A stretch of DNA of 64,000 nucleotides from Butyrivibrio sp. AE3004. GTDB taxonomy: Bacteria > Bacillota > Clostridia > Lachnospirales > Lachnospiraceae. Made by a program: the position numbers and the translations under genes. The DNA lies in the NCBI RefSeq assembly GCF_000703165.1, contig NZ_JNLQ01000002.1, forward strand, positions 1,116,001-1,180,000, given 5' to 3'. The notes beneath the pieces were generated by a model. It had not been told where the DNA came from, ran no database searches, and saw only the letters and a program-made list of their open reading frames with translations. Every line of letters begins with the position of its first letter. Position 1 is the stretch's first letter. Positions 44,868 through 53,855 of the stretch are shown here, one piece after another.

Positions 44868-46064
44868 ATGAGTATAAAAAGAAAGGATAACAGAGGTAGA
44901 ATTTTACACAACGGAGAAACCCAGCGCAAAGATGGCCGATATCAGTTCAAATACGTTGATCCTAATGGAAAGGAAAAATATGTATACAGTTGGAGACTTG
45001 ATCACAATGATTTGACTCCTAAAGGCAAGGTAAAAACTTTATCTCTTCGTGAAATGGAACGTCAGATCCATGCAGATTTATTTGATCATATCGTTTCTAA
45101 CGGAGGAAACATGACAGTGCTTGATTTGGTCGAAAAATACACGAGTACCAAAACCGGTGTCAGACCCACAACCAGAGCAGGATATAAAACTGTAATTAAC
45201 TTTCTCAAAAAGGATCCTTTTGGAAAAAAGCGTATAGATACTGTTCGTCTTTCAGATGCAAAGTGTTGGCTGATAAAGCTTCAGGCAAATGGAAAGAGCT
45301 ATAGTTCTATCCACTCAATAAGAGGTGTACTTAAGCCGGCATTCAAAATGGCTGTAGATGATGATCTTATCAGAAAGAGCCCCTTTGATTTTGAGCTTGC
45401 ATCAGTAGTAGTAAATGACAGTCACACAAGACTTGCCATAACACGTGAAGAGGAGCGTAAATTCCTCAAATTTGTAAAAGAGGATGCTCATTTTTGTAGA
45501 TACTATGAAGGAATCTACATACTCTTCCACACAGGACTGCGCATATCTGAATTTTGTGGATTAACACTATCTGATATTGATTTTAAAAACCACAAAATCA
45601 AGGTTGATCATCAGCTTCAAAAGCGCTCCGGAACAGGCTACTACATTGAAAAAACAAAGACCACCTGCGGAACAAGAGATATTCCTATGACACCTGATGT
45701 TGAGGAATGCTTTAGAAAAATCATTACACGCAGAAAGCCTCCAAAAGTCGAACCTATCATCGATGGATATACTGGATTTCTTTACTATGACAAGGACGGA
45801 AGCATTACATATTCACTTCATTGGGATCACTACTTTAAGCATATTGTAGAAAAGTATAACTCTATCTACAAAATTCAGATGCCTAAAGTCACACCGCATG
45901 TATGCCGCCATACTTATTGTTCCAATATGGCAAAATCAGGAATGAATCCAAAAACTTTGCAGTACCTTATGGGACATTCCGAAATTTGAACTACGCTTAA
46001 TATCTACACTCACGTCAACTTTGAAGACGCAATAGCCGAGGTAGAAAAGCTAAACGTTGTGTAA
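44868..46064 (+). pseudogene. int: Tn916-type tyrosine integrase interrupted by in-frame TGA
   Basis: Start ATG 44868 after AAGGAGG. Tn916-Int arm-binding N-terminus (DNRGRILHNGETQRKDGRYQ), core-binding domain, then catalytic domain: Arg in LFHTGLRISEFCGL, HVCRHTYCSNMAKSG (His-x-x-Arg) and MGHSEI. TGA at 45987-45989 then ends the frame at residue 373. Without it the same frame continues TTLNIYTHVNFEDAIAEVEK to TAA 46064 and includes the catalytic Tyr. A single change from GGA (Gly, as in many relatives) to TGA explains it. The truncated product lacks the nucleophile and should be inactive unless the stop is read through. Confidence 0.9.
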
Positions 46065-46206
46065 AAAACTCAAGGTGTAAACTTAAATCTTTTACACCTT
46101 ACATTACACCTTTTGCCGGCAAAAATATGGCAAATTATGCATATATTATGCCAAAATCATTATTTCAAAAAGGTGTACACCCCCAGGAAACACAAGGAAA
46201 ACCAAT

Positions 46207-46244
46207 ATGATAAATATACTATTTGTCTGCCACGGCAACATATG
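46207..46244 (+). other. Right attachment site
   Basis: First 38 nt of the intact phosphatase gene, matching 38883-38920 at 36 positions. The element supplies these codons, keeping the host gene whole. Upstream 46065-46206 holds AAGGTGTAA/TTACACCTT-type inverted repeats that may be integrase arm sites. Confidence 0.85.
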
Positions 46245-46797
46245 CCGCTCAACTATGGCAGAATTTATTATGAAGGATATTGTCCGTAAACAGAAAATGG
46301 AAGATAAGTTTCATATTGAATCATCTGCGACACATACAGATGAAATATGGAATGGACAGGGAAGCCCGGTATATCCTCCGGCAAGGGAGAAGCTACGTGA
46401 ACATGGCATAGGAACTTCCGATAATGAGCTTGGGGTTTCAGCAAAGAGAGCCAGACTTACGTCCCGGAATGATTACTCCAAATTTGATTATATAGTAGGA
46501 ATGGACAGCGCAAATATCAGGGATTTAAAGAGATTGTTTAACGGGGACCCGGAAGGCAAGGTATATAAGATGCTGGAGTTTGCAGACAGAAGCGGGGATG
46601 TAGCTGATCCCTGGTATACAGGTAATTTTGATGATACGTGGGTTGACTGTTCTGAGGGATGTCATGGCCTCTTCAGAAGTATTGTAACTAATCCTGAATA
46701 CATGGAAGAGTTAAGCGAGGGATTTGATTTTGAAGATGGAATTGAGGACGACTTTAGAGACCTTGGACTTATTCATGACGATTTTCCAAAGGGCTGA
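46207..46797 (+). CDS. Low-molecular-weight protein-tyrosine phosphatase family protein
   Basis: 196 residues, slightly longer than the usual 150-165. Active-site loop C-x5-R: Cys8 and Arg14 in VCHGNICRS right at the N-terminus; general-acid Asp in VADPWYTGNFDD near 137. It removes phosphate from protein tyrosines (or arginine in some relatives). An acidic tail (FDFEDGIEDDFRDLG) extends the C-terminus. Its original promoter and ribosome site are now 7.3 kb upstream, behind the element; CACAAGGAAAACC from the element now provides a weak site, so expression may have changed. PHP, YkgJ and deformylase genes follow on the same strand. Confidence 0.88.
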   Translation: MINILFVCHGNICRSTMAEFIMKDIVRKQKMEDKFHIESSATHTDEIWNGQGSPVYPPAREKLREHGIGTSDNELGVSAKRARLTSRNDYSKFDYIVGMDSANIRDLKRLFNGDPEGKVYKMLEFADRSGDVADPWYTGNFDDTWVDCSEGCHGLFRSIVTNPEYMEELSEGFDFEDGIEDDFRDLGLIHDDFPKG

Positions 46798-46845
46798 TTA
46801 TTGGACAGCTGATAAATTATAATATTTTTTGGAGCGTTAATTTAC

Positions 46846-47616
46846 ATGAATTATTTATATGAGACACATCTTCATACAGCTGAGGCCAGTGCATGCTCAT
46901 GCACGCCGGCAGTAGACTATATTGAGTATATGATGGGACTTGGCTATAGTGGCATGATTGTAACGGATCATTTCTTTACAGGTAACAGCTGTGTTCCTAA
47001 GAACCTTCCGTGGAGAGAGAGGGTTGAGCTGTACTGCAGTGGTTATGAGCATGCTCTTAAGGAGGCTGAGGGCTATGATTTCAACGTTATGTTTGGAATA
47101 GAATACAATTTTCAGGGAGATGAGTACCTTCTTTACGGGGTGGATAAGAAATGGCTCTTGGAAAATGAAGACATAGAGCAAAAATCCCGCAAGGAAGTAT
47201 ATGATCTGGTCCATGCTGCCGGCGGAATCATGATCCAGGCTCATCCATATCGGGAGAGAGGATATTTATCCGCGATACATCTGATGCCTTCTGTGTGTGA
47301 TGGAGCGGAGGTTTATAATTCCGGCAATCCCGATTATCAGAATGCACTTGGTTTTAAATATGCGAAGGACAATAATTTTCTCATGTCAGCGGGGTCTGAT
47401 ATTCATGCGTTTCCTCAGCTTTCGATGGGCGCTATGAGTTTTCCTTATAAAATCAACAGTATTGAGGAATACGTCAGAGCCTTTATGGCGGGGGACGGAA
47501 CGCCCATGTTCAGAATTAATCCTAAGGATGACAGTACTGTTTTTTCTGAAGTGGAAAAATCCGAAGCTATGACAAAGATTACTAAACAGGCTGAACTGCC
47601 TGTGATATTGCATTAA
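46846..47616 (+). CDS. PHP-domain metal-dependent phosphoesterase
   Basis: 256 residues. PHP motifs: ETHLHTAEAS (motif I, HxH), GYSGMIVTDHF (motif II), FGIEYNF (Glu), IQAHPYRERG (His) and SAGSDIHAF (Asp-x-His). All metal ligands of a trinuclear site are visible. Members cleave phosphate esters, such as histidinol phosphate, 3',5'-adenosine bisphosphate or nucleotides; the substrate here is undefined. Cytoplasmic. It sits 48 nt after the phosphatase gene and is probably co-transcribed. Confidence 0.85.
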   Translation: MNYLYETHLHTAEASACSCTPAVDYIEYMMGLGYSGMIVTDHFFTGNSCVPKNLPWRERVELYCSGYEHALKEAEGYDFNVMFGIEYNFQGDEYLLYGVDKKWLLENEDIEQKSRKEVYDLVHAAGGIMIQAHPYRERGYLSAIHLMPSVCDGAEVYNSGNPDYQNALGFKYAKDNNFLMSAGSDIHAFPQLSMGAMSFPYKINSIEEYVRAFMAGDGTPMFRINPKDDSTVFSEVEKSEAMTKITKQAELPVILH

Positions 47617-47666
47617 AAATATTAGGAGAAATGAAGCTCGTATAAAGAGTTTATAAATGGATAAAT

Positions 47667-48368
47667 ATGTTACGAGATGTTGATTTAAAAGATATATCGG
47701 ATGGTAAACTTTATGACATAGGCGATATGGCTAAGCTTGGTGTTGATGATTGCAGCGGATGCCATGCCTGCTGTTGCGGAATGGGAGATTCAATTACACT
47801 GGACCCTTATGATGTTTTCCGATTGGAAAAAGGATTGGGGAAGACTTTTGAGGAACTTCTTTCTGAGAATCTTGAACTTCGAGTAGCGGATGGAATTATA
47901 CTTCCATGTCTAAAAATGATGAGCGGTAAGAGCCAAAACCAAACAGGAAGAAACGAAGAGCGTTCTATATCGGATAAAGAGAGCTGTACGTTTCTTAATG
48001 ATGCGGGCAGATGCAGTATCCATCCTTTCAGACCCGGGATCTGCAGATTGTTCCCTCTTGGAAGGATTTTTGAAAATAATACACACAGATATTTTTTACA
48101 GGTGAATGAATGCCATAAGGAGAGACAGACTAAGATTAAAATCAAGAAATGGATTGACACACCTGAGCTTGGCCGTTATGAAGCATATATTGATAAATGG
48201 CACTATTTTATCAAAAATATATCGGATAAAGCAGAGGATATGCCTGAAGTTGAACTCAAGGCTGTTAATATGCAGATTCTTCAGAACTTCTTTATTGCTC
48301 CGTATGATATCAACTCGGACTTTTATGAGCAGTTTTATGGTAGATTGGAAGCTGTTGCATGCAGATAA
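47667..48368 (+). CDS. YkgJ-family cysteine-cluster protein
   Basis: 233 residues. The zinc- or iron-sulfur-binding cysteine cluster CSGCHACCCGMGDSI lies at about 28, followed by LPCLKM and CTFLNDAGRCSIHPFRPGICRLFPLG, the classical YkgJ/CxxxCxxCC signature. Function of the family is unknown; a metal-bound modification or repair role has been suggested. The start at 47667 is the only in-frame ATG before the cluster, with a weak ribosome site. It lies between the PHP and deformylase genes. Confidence 0.82.
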   Translation: MLRDVDLKDISDGKLYDIGDMAKLGVDDCSGCHACCCGMGDSITLDPYDVFRLEKGLGKTFEELLSENLELRVADGIILPCLKMMSGKSQNQTGRNEERSISDKESCTFLNDAGRCSIHPFRPGICRLFPLGRIFENNTHRYFLQVNECHKERQTKIKIKKWIDTPELGRYEAYIDKWHYFIKNISDKAEDMPEVELKAVNMQILQNFFIAPYDINSDFYEQFYGRLEAVACR

Positions 48369-48394
48369 ATACTGTTATAGAGGAGACGTAGACA

Positions 48395-48805
48395 ATGGTT
48401 AAACATATAGTAAGAGATCCGATGTTTTTACAGTTAAAATCAGAGCCTGCAACAGAAGATGATAAGCAGGTTGTACAGGATCTTATTGATACATTAAATG
48501 CAAACAGGGACAGATGCGTTGGCATGGCTGCTAATATGATAGGAGTGAGAAAGCAGATCATAGTTGTGGCTATGGGACCATTTTCTGTTCCTATGATAAA
48601 TCCTGTTATTACAAAAAAAGCCGGAAGGTATGAAACCAAGGAAAGCTGTCTTTCTTTAGAGGGAGTAAGATCTTGTACTCGCTATAAGGAAATAGAGGTG
48701 GATTATCTTGATCAGAATTTTGAAAAGAAACATGGCAAATATACGGACTTTACAGCTCAGATAATCCAGCACGAGATTCAGCACTTTAGTGGTGAGCTGA
48801 TTTAA
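48395..48805 (+). CDS. Divergent peptide deformylase
   Basis: 136 residues, shorter than usual (150-190). Motif I is GMAANMIG (normal GxGxAAxQxG, here Asn for the conserved Gln), motif II is ESCLSLEG (normal EGCLS, metal Cys kept), motif III is QHEIQHFSG (HExxH kept, the usual Asp-His replaced by Gln-His). The Cys-His-His metal site and catalytic Glu are intact, so hydrolysis of N-formyl groups is still possible, but the replaced Gln normally stabilises the transition state. It may be a specialised or secondary deformylase. GAGGAGA precedes the start; a stem-loop terminator follows. Confidence 0.8.
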   Translation: MVKHIVRDPMFLQLKSEPATEDDKQVVQDLIDTLNANRDRCVGMAANMIGVRKQIIVVAMGPFSVPMINPVITKKAGRYETKESCLSLEGVRSCTRYKEIEVDYLDQNFEKKHGKYTDFTAQIIQHEIQHFSGELI

Positions 48806-48861
48806 GGATGAGTTTTAAATAGAAAATATAAACTCAGTAATAATAAGGAATATAAATTCAC

Positions 48862-48901
48862 TAAATCTCATGATTTCAATGAAACCATGGGATTTTTTTA
48901 T
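48862..48901 (+). terminator. Terminator after the deformylase gene
   Basis: AAATCTCATG and CATGGGATTT (one G-T) pair with an internal TTTC/GAAA extension, followed by TTTTTT. The rest of 48806-49129 holds only the promoter at 49003. Confidence 0.75.
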
Positions 48902-49002
48902 CTTATAGAAATTACTACGTAATTATTGATAAATAGAAAGCTTATTATAAGCCCACTATTATAAGTCAGGTCACATGTTTATCGAAAAACAATAAATAAT
49001 TA

Positions 49003-49031
49003 TTGACTTTCAAAAGTGCGCATGCTATAAA
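49003..49031 (+). promoter_or_regulatory. Promoter of the DUF2975/XRE pair
   Basis: TTGACT (49003-49008), 17-nt spacer, TATAAA (49026-49031), about 100 nt before the start at 49130. TTATTATAAG/CTATTATAAG direct repeats lie upstream near 48940-48965. Confidence 0.6.
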
Positions 49032-49129
49032 GAAAAAGAGCAAAGTAAACATCGACAGCATTAACAGGGGCATATTTACTACTATAACAGCATTTTATCA
49101 GCGGAATATGACCGGGGAGAGAGCGGGAT

Positions 49130-49606
49130 ATGAGTGATAAATTAAATATTTGGTTCAAAAGATTTCTTGATATAGCATTGGTGATTGGAATGGTAATTGA
49201 GATTACAGTTCCTTTTGGTCTTAGAAAAGCAGTGGATAGCGTAGTTTTTGCTTTGGGAGATGCTACTGAATATGCTGAAATCAAAAACAATTATTTATTT
49301 GCCGTGATATCAATCATGCTGGCAGGCGCTTTTTCACTCTTGATTCTTTTTGAACTTAGAAAAATGATGAAGACAGTGATAGAAGACAACTGCTTTATTC
49401 ATGAGAATGTGACAAGTCTTTATCGTATGGGAAATTACGCCTTTGCAATAGCAGCGATAAAAATTCTCAGGAACTTCGTTTATTTTACTCCTGCTTCGAT
49501 TGTAGTTGCTGCAGTTTTCCTTTTTGCAGGTATTCTTAGCAAAGTACTGGCAAAGGTCTTTGACAAAGCAGTCAACTACAAGGAAGAAAATGATCTGACA
49601 ATTTAG
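49130..49606 (+). CDS. DUF2975-family membrane protein
   Basis: 158 residues with 4 TM helices (about 12-30, 55-78, 95-115, 122-142). The pattern LFELRKMMKTVIEDNCFIHENV with a following short helix is typical of DUF2975, a family nearly always paired with a small XRE regulator. Here that regulator starts 12 nt after this stop. Function unknown; possibly a sensor or channel under the control of its partner. GGGGAGAG upstream supports the start. Confidence 0.82.
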   Translation: MSDKLNIWFKRFLDIALVIGMVIEITVPFGLRKAVDSVVFALGDATEYAEIKNNYLFAVISIMLAGAFSLLILFELRKMMKTVIEDNCFIHENVTSLYRMGNYAFAIAAIKILRNFVYFTPASIVVAAVFLFAGILSKVLAKVFDKAVNYKEENDLTI

Positions 49607-49617
49607 TGGAGGAAGAA

Positions 49618-49839
49618 ATGGCAATCATAGTCAATTTGGATGTGATGATGGCAAAGCGGAAAATAGGACTTACAGAGCTTGCGGGAAAAGTAGATATAAC
49701 ACTTGCCAATCTTTCAATTTTAAAAAATAACAAAGCAAAGGCTGTCAGATTTCAAACACTGGAGGCGATATGCAGAGAATTGAATTGTCAGCCGGGAGAT
49801 ATATTGGAATATGTACCGGATGATAGTACTGATGATTGA
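49618..49839 (+). CDS. Small XRE-family regulator (YozG-like)
   Basis: 73 residues from ATG 49618; GGAGGAAG lies just upstream, and the in-frame GTG at 49606 overlaps that site. Almost all of the protein is an XRE helix-turn-helix: NLDVMMAKRKIGLTELAGKV, then ITLANLSILKNNKAKAVRF and LEAICRELNCQPGDILEYVP, a very characteristic end. Partner of the DUF2975 gene, which it probably co-regulates. Confidence 0.88.
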   Translation: MAIIVNLDVMMAKRKIGLTELAGKVDITLANLSILKNNKAKAVRFQTLEAICRELNCQPGDILEYVPDDSTDD

Positions 49840-50031
49840 TAAATAAAAGTATTGTAAGGCACTGTCCAATGATGTACTTGTGATTTGATAATGGTATTAA
49901 TAATTATCAATATTTATCAGGAAAAACAAATACACTTGTTTATAAAAAATGCGATCAGAAATACAGTAGTTGAACGGACACACGACAACAGTAAGTAAGA
50001 AATGAAAGTGCGTTTATAAAGGAGGACAAGT

Positions 50032-51666
50032 ATGGGAAATCAGGGATTTGGGAACAATGATGTATATGATACGGAATCGGGAGGAGAGGCAGTTATACAG
50101 GGAAATGAATACGGAGTACCTGAATACGGTAAAACCCAGTTTGGACCTGCAACTTATGCGGGGACAGGCAGCACTATGAGTAGAACTAAGCCTGACGGAG
50201 TTTCTTTTGCGAAGTATGGAATAATAGCATTGATATATGCAGTGGTCCGGACGATATGCCTGTATCAAAATACATCGGGGATAACATATCCGATTTATAT
50301 GGCGGTAACACTTTTCCTTTTAGAATGGGCGAGAAAACGGGACGGTTTTTCTATTTTTTATAGTAAAGCCGGAAAAAGAGGGCTCAATATATTTTATATA
50401 ATTTCATTAATGCTTCTTTCGATTTCAAAGTGCATGACTGCGAACGCAGAACTGCTGTGGATAAATGAATTTGCAATAGATCTGCTTATGGTTTGCTTTT
50501 TACTCCATATGTATGTGGATACAAATAACTGGGATATAATCGGGTGGTTTAACGCGGTAGTGCTAACTATGATCAGACCTTTGGCGAATATTGCCGATCC
50601 TGTAAGAGATCTTATAGAATGGGTCACAACCCATGGAAAGACAATAAATGCTGAGAAAAAGAAGAATATTATGGCAGCTGTTATAGGTGTATGCATATCA
50701 ATTCCGCTACTGGCTTTTGTTATAGTTCTTCTTGCATCGGCTGATGCTATTTTTTCAGATGTTTTGAGACATGCATTTGATTTTATATATGAGTTTGAAA
50801 ATATCTGGGATGTCTTTGGAATAGGGGTTATGCTCATCTGGTCGGTATGGCTTTTCTATACTGTTGTCAAGGCTCTTAGCAAAGACAGCTTTATTAACGA
50901 AGACAATAAAAATGCTGGATTTAATCCTATTATAGCTATTACATTTTCAGGTCTTCTTTGCATGGTTTATCTGTTTTTCAGTGTTATACAGATTGTCTTT
51001 TTGTTTATGGGCAATATGACTCTGCCTGCAAAATATACCTATGCAGAATATGCGCACGAAGGATTCTATCAGCTTCTTGCGGTTGCACTAATTAATCTGC
51101 TAATGGTTACCTTGTGTCAAAGATTATTTAAAAAGAGCAGGGTACTGAGGGTTGTTCTGATAATAATTGGACTATGTACATATATCATGCTGGCATCGAG
51201 TGCCTTTAGAATGTTTATGTACATAAAAGCATATAACCTCACCTTTATGAGAGTTTTTGTTTTATGGTTCCTTGCAGTGATGGCACTATGTCTTTCCTAC
51301 CTGATTGCAGGGATGTTTATCGGACAGCTTCCTGTTTTTAATTTGTGTATGATCACCGTCACAGTTATGTATCTGATATTTGTATTTTCAAATCCGGATT
51401 ATCAGGTTGCACGTTATGACCTTGCTCGTATGGGAGAAAAGACTGCAGTGGGACCTGAATGGGACAGCTCTTTAAGCTATTATCTTATCAATGAAGTATC
51501 CGAAGATGCTGTTCCGGCATTTGCAGGAAACAAAGACTTATTGCATGAATTCGCATCAAGTTATGATCATGACTATCGGGATAATAAAGGAAAGTATAAT
51601 AAGATAAGGGAATTCAATTTTTCAAAGTACAGAGCCTATAAAATTCTTGCCGAAGCAACAAAATAA
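50032..51666 (+). CDS. DUF4173-family membrane protein
   Basis: 544 residues. A hydrophilic N-terminus (about 60 residues, Gly/Asn/Glu-rich), then about 12 TM helices and a soluble C-terminal tail of about 80 residues. The segment YAEYAHEGFYQLLAVALINLL matches the DUF4173 hallmark (YAxxARxGFxxLxxVxxIN). Function unknown. AAGGAGGACAAG precedes ATG 50032. The preceding 49840-50031 has no gene. Single-gene unit. Confidence 0.82.
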   Translation: MGNQGFGNNDVYDTESGGEAVIQGNEYGVPEYGKTQFGPATYAGTGSTMSRTKPDGVSFAKYGIIALIYAVVRTICLYQNTSGITYPIYMAVTLFLLEWARKRDGFSIFYSKAGKRGLNIFYIISLMLLSISKCMTANAELLWINEFAIDLLMVCFLLHMYVDTNNWDIIGWFNAVVLTMIRPLANIADPVRDLIEWVTTHGKTINAEKKKNIMAAVIGVCISIPLLAFVIVLLASADAIFSDVLRHAFDFIYEFENIWDVFGIGVMLIWSVWLFYTVVKALSKDSFINEDNKNAGFNPIIAITFSGLLCMVYLFFSVIQIVFLFMGNMTLPAKYTYAEYAHEGFYQLLAVALINLLMVTLCQRLFKKSRVLRVVLIIIGLCTYIMLASSAFRMFMYIKAYNLTFMRVFVLWFLAVMALCLSYLIAGMFIGQLPVFNLCMITVTVMYLIFVFSNPDYQVARYDLARMGEKTAVGPEWDSSLSYYLINEVSEDAVPAFAGNKDLLHEFASSYDHDYRDNKGKYNKIREFNFSKYRAYKILAEATK

Positions 51667-51798
51667 AATCTTTTGAGATTTCAATAAAAAAACACATTTT
51701 CCTGCTAACATAAAAAACTGTATTGGAATTATCGTACAGGGCGTATAATAGTTTCAATAAGTCATAATTATTTTTTATTTATAGGGGAGGAAAAAGGT

Positions 51799-52200
51799 AT
51801 GAGTCAGGAAAAAGTTGACGCTTACAAAAAAGAAAAGAAAGGCAGAAAAGCAAGGCTTGCAAAGCATAAAAGAAATCAGAAGATAATAAAAGGCTTATCG
51901 CTTTTGCTTTTATTGGCTGTATGCTGCTTCGCAGGCTGGAGAGTATATGCTTCTAAGAACCCTGCAACACAGACAGCGGATACAGAAATCTCAGAAGATG
52001 TAGTTCCTACAGCTGAAACAACAGAAGAGAGTACAGATACTACAGCTGAGACAACAGAAGAGAGCACAGATACAGCAGCTGAGACAACAGAAGAGAGCAC
52101 AGATACAGCAGCTGAGACAACAGAAGAAAATACAGATTCTACAGAAGATACGACAGAGACTACAGAGACTACAGATGTTTCTGCTGATAGCAATAATTAA
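51799..52200 (+). CDS. Small single-TM protein with Thr/Glu repeat tail
   Basis: 133 residues. Very basic N-terminus (KKEKKGRKARLAKHKRNQK), one TM helix (GLSLLLLLAVCCFAGWRVYA, about 34-53), then an external tail of four 11-residue repeats of the AETTEESTDTA type. Basic-inside topology puts the acidic tail outside. The tail may reach into the cell wall. The repeats are encoded by near-identical 33-nt units and can vary in number. GGGGAGG precedes the start. A stem-loop terminator shared with desulfoferrodoxin follows. Confidence 0.75.
   Translation: MSQEKVDAYKKEKKGRKARLAKHKRNQKIIKGLSLLLLLAVCCFAGWRVYASKNPATQTADTEISEDVVPTAETTEESTDTTAETTEESTDTAAETTEESTDTAAETTEENTDSTEDTTETTETTDVSADSNN
52012..52143 (+). 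repeat. Four tandem 33-nt coding repeats
   Basis: Copies begin at 52012, 52045, 52078 and 52111 (GCTGAAACA or GCTGAGACA). They encode the AETTEESTDTA tail. Such in-frame repeats are prone to expansion and contraction. Confidence 0.85.
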
Positions 52201-52211
52201 GATATAAAAAG

Positions 52212-52260
52212 GAGCTTCCAAACCGGTGATTCAAGATCACAATGCGTTGGAAGCTCTTAT
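52212..52260. terminator. Bidirectional terminator between repeat-tail gene and desulfoferrodoxin
   Basis: GAGCTTCCAA (52212-52221) and TTGGAAGCTC (52247-52256) pair, with an inner GTGAT/ATCAC stem; T-rich sequence flanks both sides. Confidence 0.8.
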
Positions 52261-52330
52261 TTTGTCATTTTATAATAAATTGCTATGCATTTCCTGCAAG
52301 ACTAAAAATGATTCTTTACTGATACGGCAT

Positions 52331-52705
52331 TCAGATATCAGCCTTCCAAAGTCCGTGGAGGTTGCAGTACTCATAAACAGCAATAGCTTTTTCACCATCA
52401 GCAAGAATAAACTCTGCGCACGGTTTCTGATCGGGTTTGAGGTTCTTTTGCATAAAGCCCTTATCAGTCTCAAGCCAAATGTACTGGATATAGTGATTTT
52501 CCATCATAGGATGCTCAACTTCACCTACTGTTACGGTAACCTTGTTTCCGTCTACAGTTGCAACAGGAACATGCTTCTCTGTTGCACCGTCAGATGTTCC
52601 GGGGATAAGTTCTGTCATCGGATCACCACAGCACACGGGAGAACAGGCTGCGTTGTTAATCTTGATGACCATGTTACCGCATTTTTCACATTTAAAAATC
52701 TTCAT
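52331..52705 (-). CDS. dfx: Desulfoferrodoxin (superoxide reductase)
   Basis: 124 residues from the ATG at 52705, preceded by AAGGAGG. N-terminal rubredoxin-like domain with CEKCGNM and CSPVCCGDPM (desulforedoxin iron site). The second domain has the catalytic centre ligands: KHVPV, VGEVEHPMMENHYIQYIWL and YCNLHGLWKA (four His and one Cys). Length is standard. It reduces superoxide to peroxide without producing oxygen, an anaerobe strategy. It lies 70 nt downstream of rubrerythrin on the same strand, which then removes the peroxide. Confidence 0.93.
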   Translation of the reverse strand: MKIFKCEKCGNMVIKINNAACSPVCCGDPMTELIPGTSDGATEKHVPVATVDGNKVTVTVGEVEHPMMENHYIQYIWLETDKGFMQKNLKPDQKPCAEFILADGEKAIAVYEYCNLHGLWKADI

Positions 52706-52775
52706 AAGAAACCTCCTTAATAATGCTGCCACGGAAGGCTTTCACTATGGAAAACATACCTGGCAGAAAATGTTT

Positions 52776-53342
52776 TTAATAGTTTTCGGGCTTTAACTGG
52801 AAATAAGCCTGAGGATGGTTGCATACAGGGCAAACTTCAGGTGCATCGGGACCGATAACGATATGTCCGCAGTTACTGCATTGCCAGATGGCATCGCCAT
52901 CTCTTGAGAAAACAACCTTATCCTCTATATTCTTAAGAAGCTGTTTGTAGCGCTCCTCATGTTCTTTTTCGATAGCAGCAACACTTTCGAACAACTCAGC
53001 AATCTCATCGAATCCTTCTTCCCGTGCTGTCTTGGCAAAGGAGGGATACATTTCTTTCCATTCATAGCCCTCACCTTCGGCAGCAACCTTCAGGTTTTCA
53101 ATCGTACTGCCTATACCGGTCAGGATTTTATACCAGATTTCCGCATGCTCTTTTTCATTGGCAGCGGTTTCCGCAAAAATATTGGAAATCTGAACATAAC
53201 CATCTTTTTTTGCCTTTGAAGCGAAGAAAGTATATTTGTTTCTTGCCTCTGATTCTCCTGCAAATGCTGCAAGCAGGTTTTTTTCCGTCTGAGTACCCTT
53301 AAGGTCGTCAGCTCTGCATCTCCACTTGTTATTTTCTGCCAT
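52776..53342 (-). CDS. rbr: Rubrerythrin
   Basis: 188 residues. Diiron four-helix domain with [15 protein letters not shown] and [14 protein letters not shown] plus [14 protein letters not shown] (Glu and His ligands), and a C-terminal rubredoxin domain [12 protein letters not shown] and [11 protein letters not shown]. Reduces hydrogen peroxide using electrons from rubredoxin partners. GGAAGGAGATG lies upstream of the start at 53342. Likely co-transcribed with desulfoferrodoxin as an oxidative stress unit. The N-terminus [14 protein letters not shown] is a slightly extended lead-in. Confidence 0.93.
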   Translation of the reverse strand: MAENNKWRCRADDLKGTQTEKNLLAAFAGESEARNKYTFFASKAKKDGYVQISNIFAETAANEKEHAEIWYKILTGIGSTIENLKVAAEGEGYEWKEMYPSFAKTAREEGFDEIAELFESVAAIEKEHEERYKQLLKNIEDKVVFSRDGDAIWQCSNCGHIVIGPDAPEVCPVCNHPQAYFQLKPENY

Positions 53343-53855
53343 TGCCGCACATCTCCTTCCTGAATTTTAAAATGTCACACATTCTTAAAAAGTAGCTTCT
53401 CACAATTTTTATCATAGCATACTTATAGGGGAGAAATTATTAGATTTTTATAAAAAAATATGTCGATATTACGTACAAAAACAAATTATCATTTAATTAG
53501 TAAATCTATCTCTTATAAATAAATCTATATCTTATAAATGAGTATGCTTATTCAAAGCGTATGATTGATTCTAAATAGACATGTTTTTAACAATATATTA
53601 AAATAAATCAAGAAAACTGATTAAATTCTTCACTACTAAAATTATAAACAAGTGTTAAAATAAAAATCATCAATAATCATTGATGTTATTTGTTTTATGA
53701 ATTAATTGCACTACATATTTGCAAATCAATATTAATGAATCGACAGAAAATTTGAGGATAGTGGTTTTAGTGTCATATGTATTTTTTCGGACATTGCAAA
53801 AACAGACATCCGAAGATATTTGTGCAGATATAAAAGTTTATATAGGAGGAGTATT
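53343..53855. other. AT-rich intergenic region between rubrerythrin and leuA
   Basis: No gene is seen. It contains a tandem repeat of about 19 nt (AATCTATCTCTTATAAAT and AATCTATATCTTATAAAT, 53503-53539) and a hairpin CATCAAT/ATTGATG near 53667. It also holds a possible TTCGGA/TCCGAA stem close to leuA. No T-box GGTGGNACCGCG motif was found. A long leader for leuA or an AraC-type operator is possible. Confidence 0.4.

Larger units (their letters stand above)
38883..46244 (+). mobile_element. Integrative element inserted in a low-molecular-weight phosphatase gene
   Basis: The first 38 nt of the phosphatase gene (46207-46244) are duplicated at 38883-38920 with two mismatches. After the left copy the reading frame dies within a few codons (HGNICTRF then stop), while the right copy continues into the intact gene. 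Between them lie Tn916-type xis and int, a RepA_N-type gene, mobC and cargo. This is the structure of an element integrated by a tyrosine recombinase into the 5' end of a gene that it restores. Integrase is broken, the relaxase is missing and the TOTE gene is internally deleted, so this is a degraded, probably immobile copy. Confidence 0.82.

Noticed and set aside
45987..45989. TGA in the integrase as selenocysteine or programmed read-through
   Set aside because: Relatives have Gly or Ser at this place and no selenocysteine hairpin was seen; a point mutation is simpler.
53343..53855. T-box or leucine attenuator before leuA
   Set aside because: No GGTGGNACCGCG-type motif, no leucine-codon leader peptide and no terminator before the start were found.
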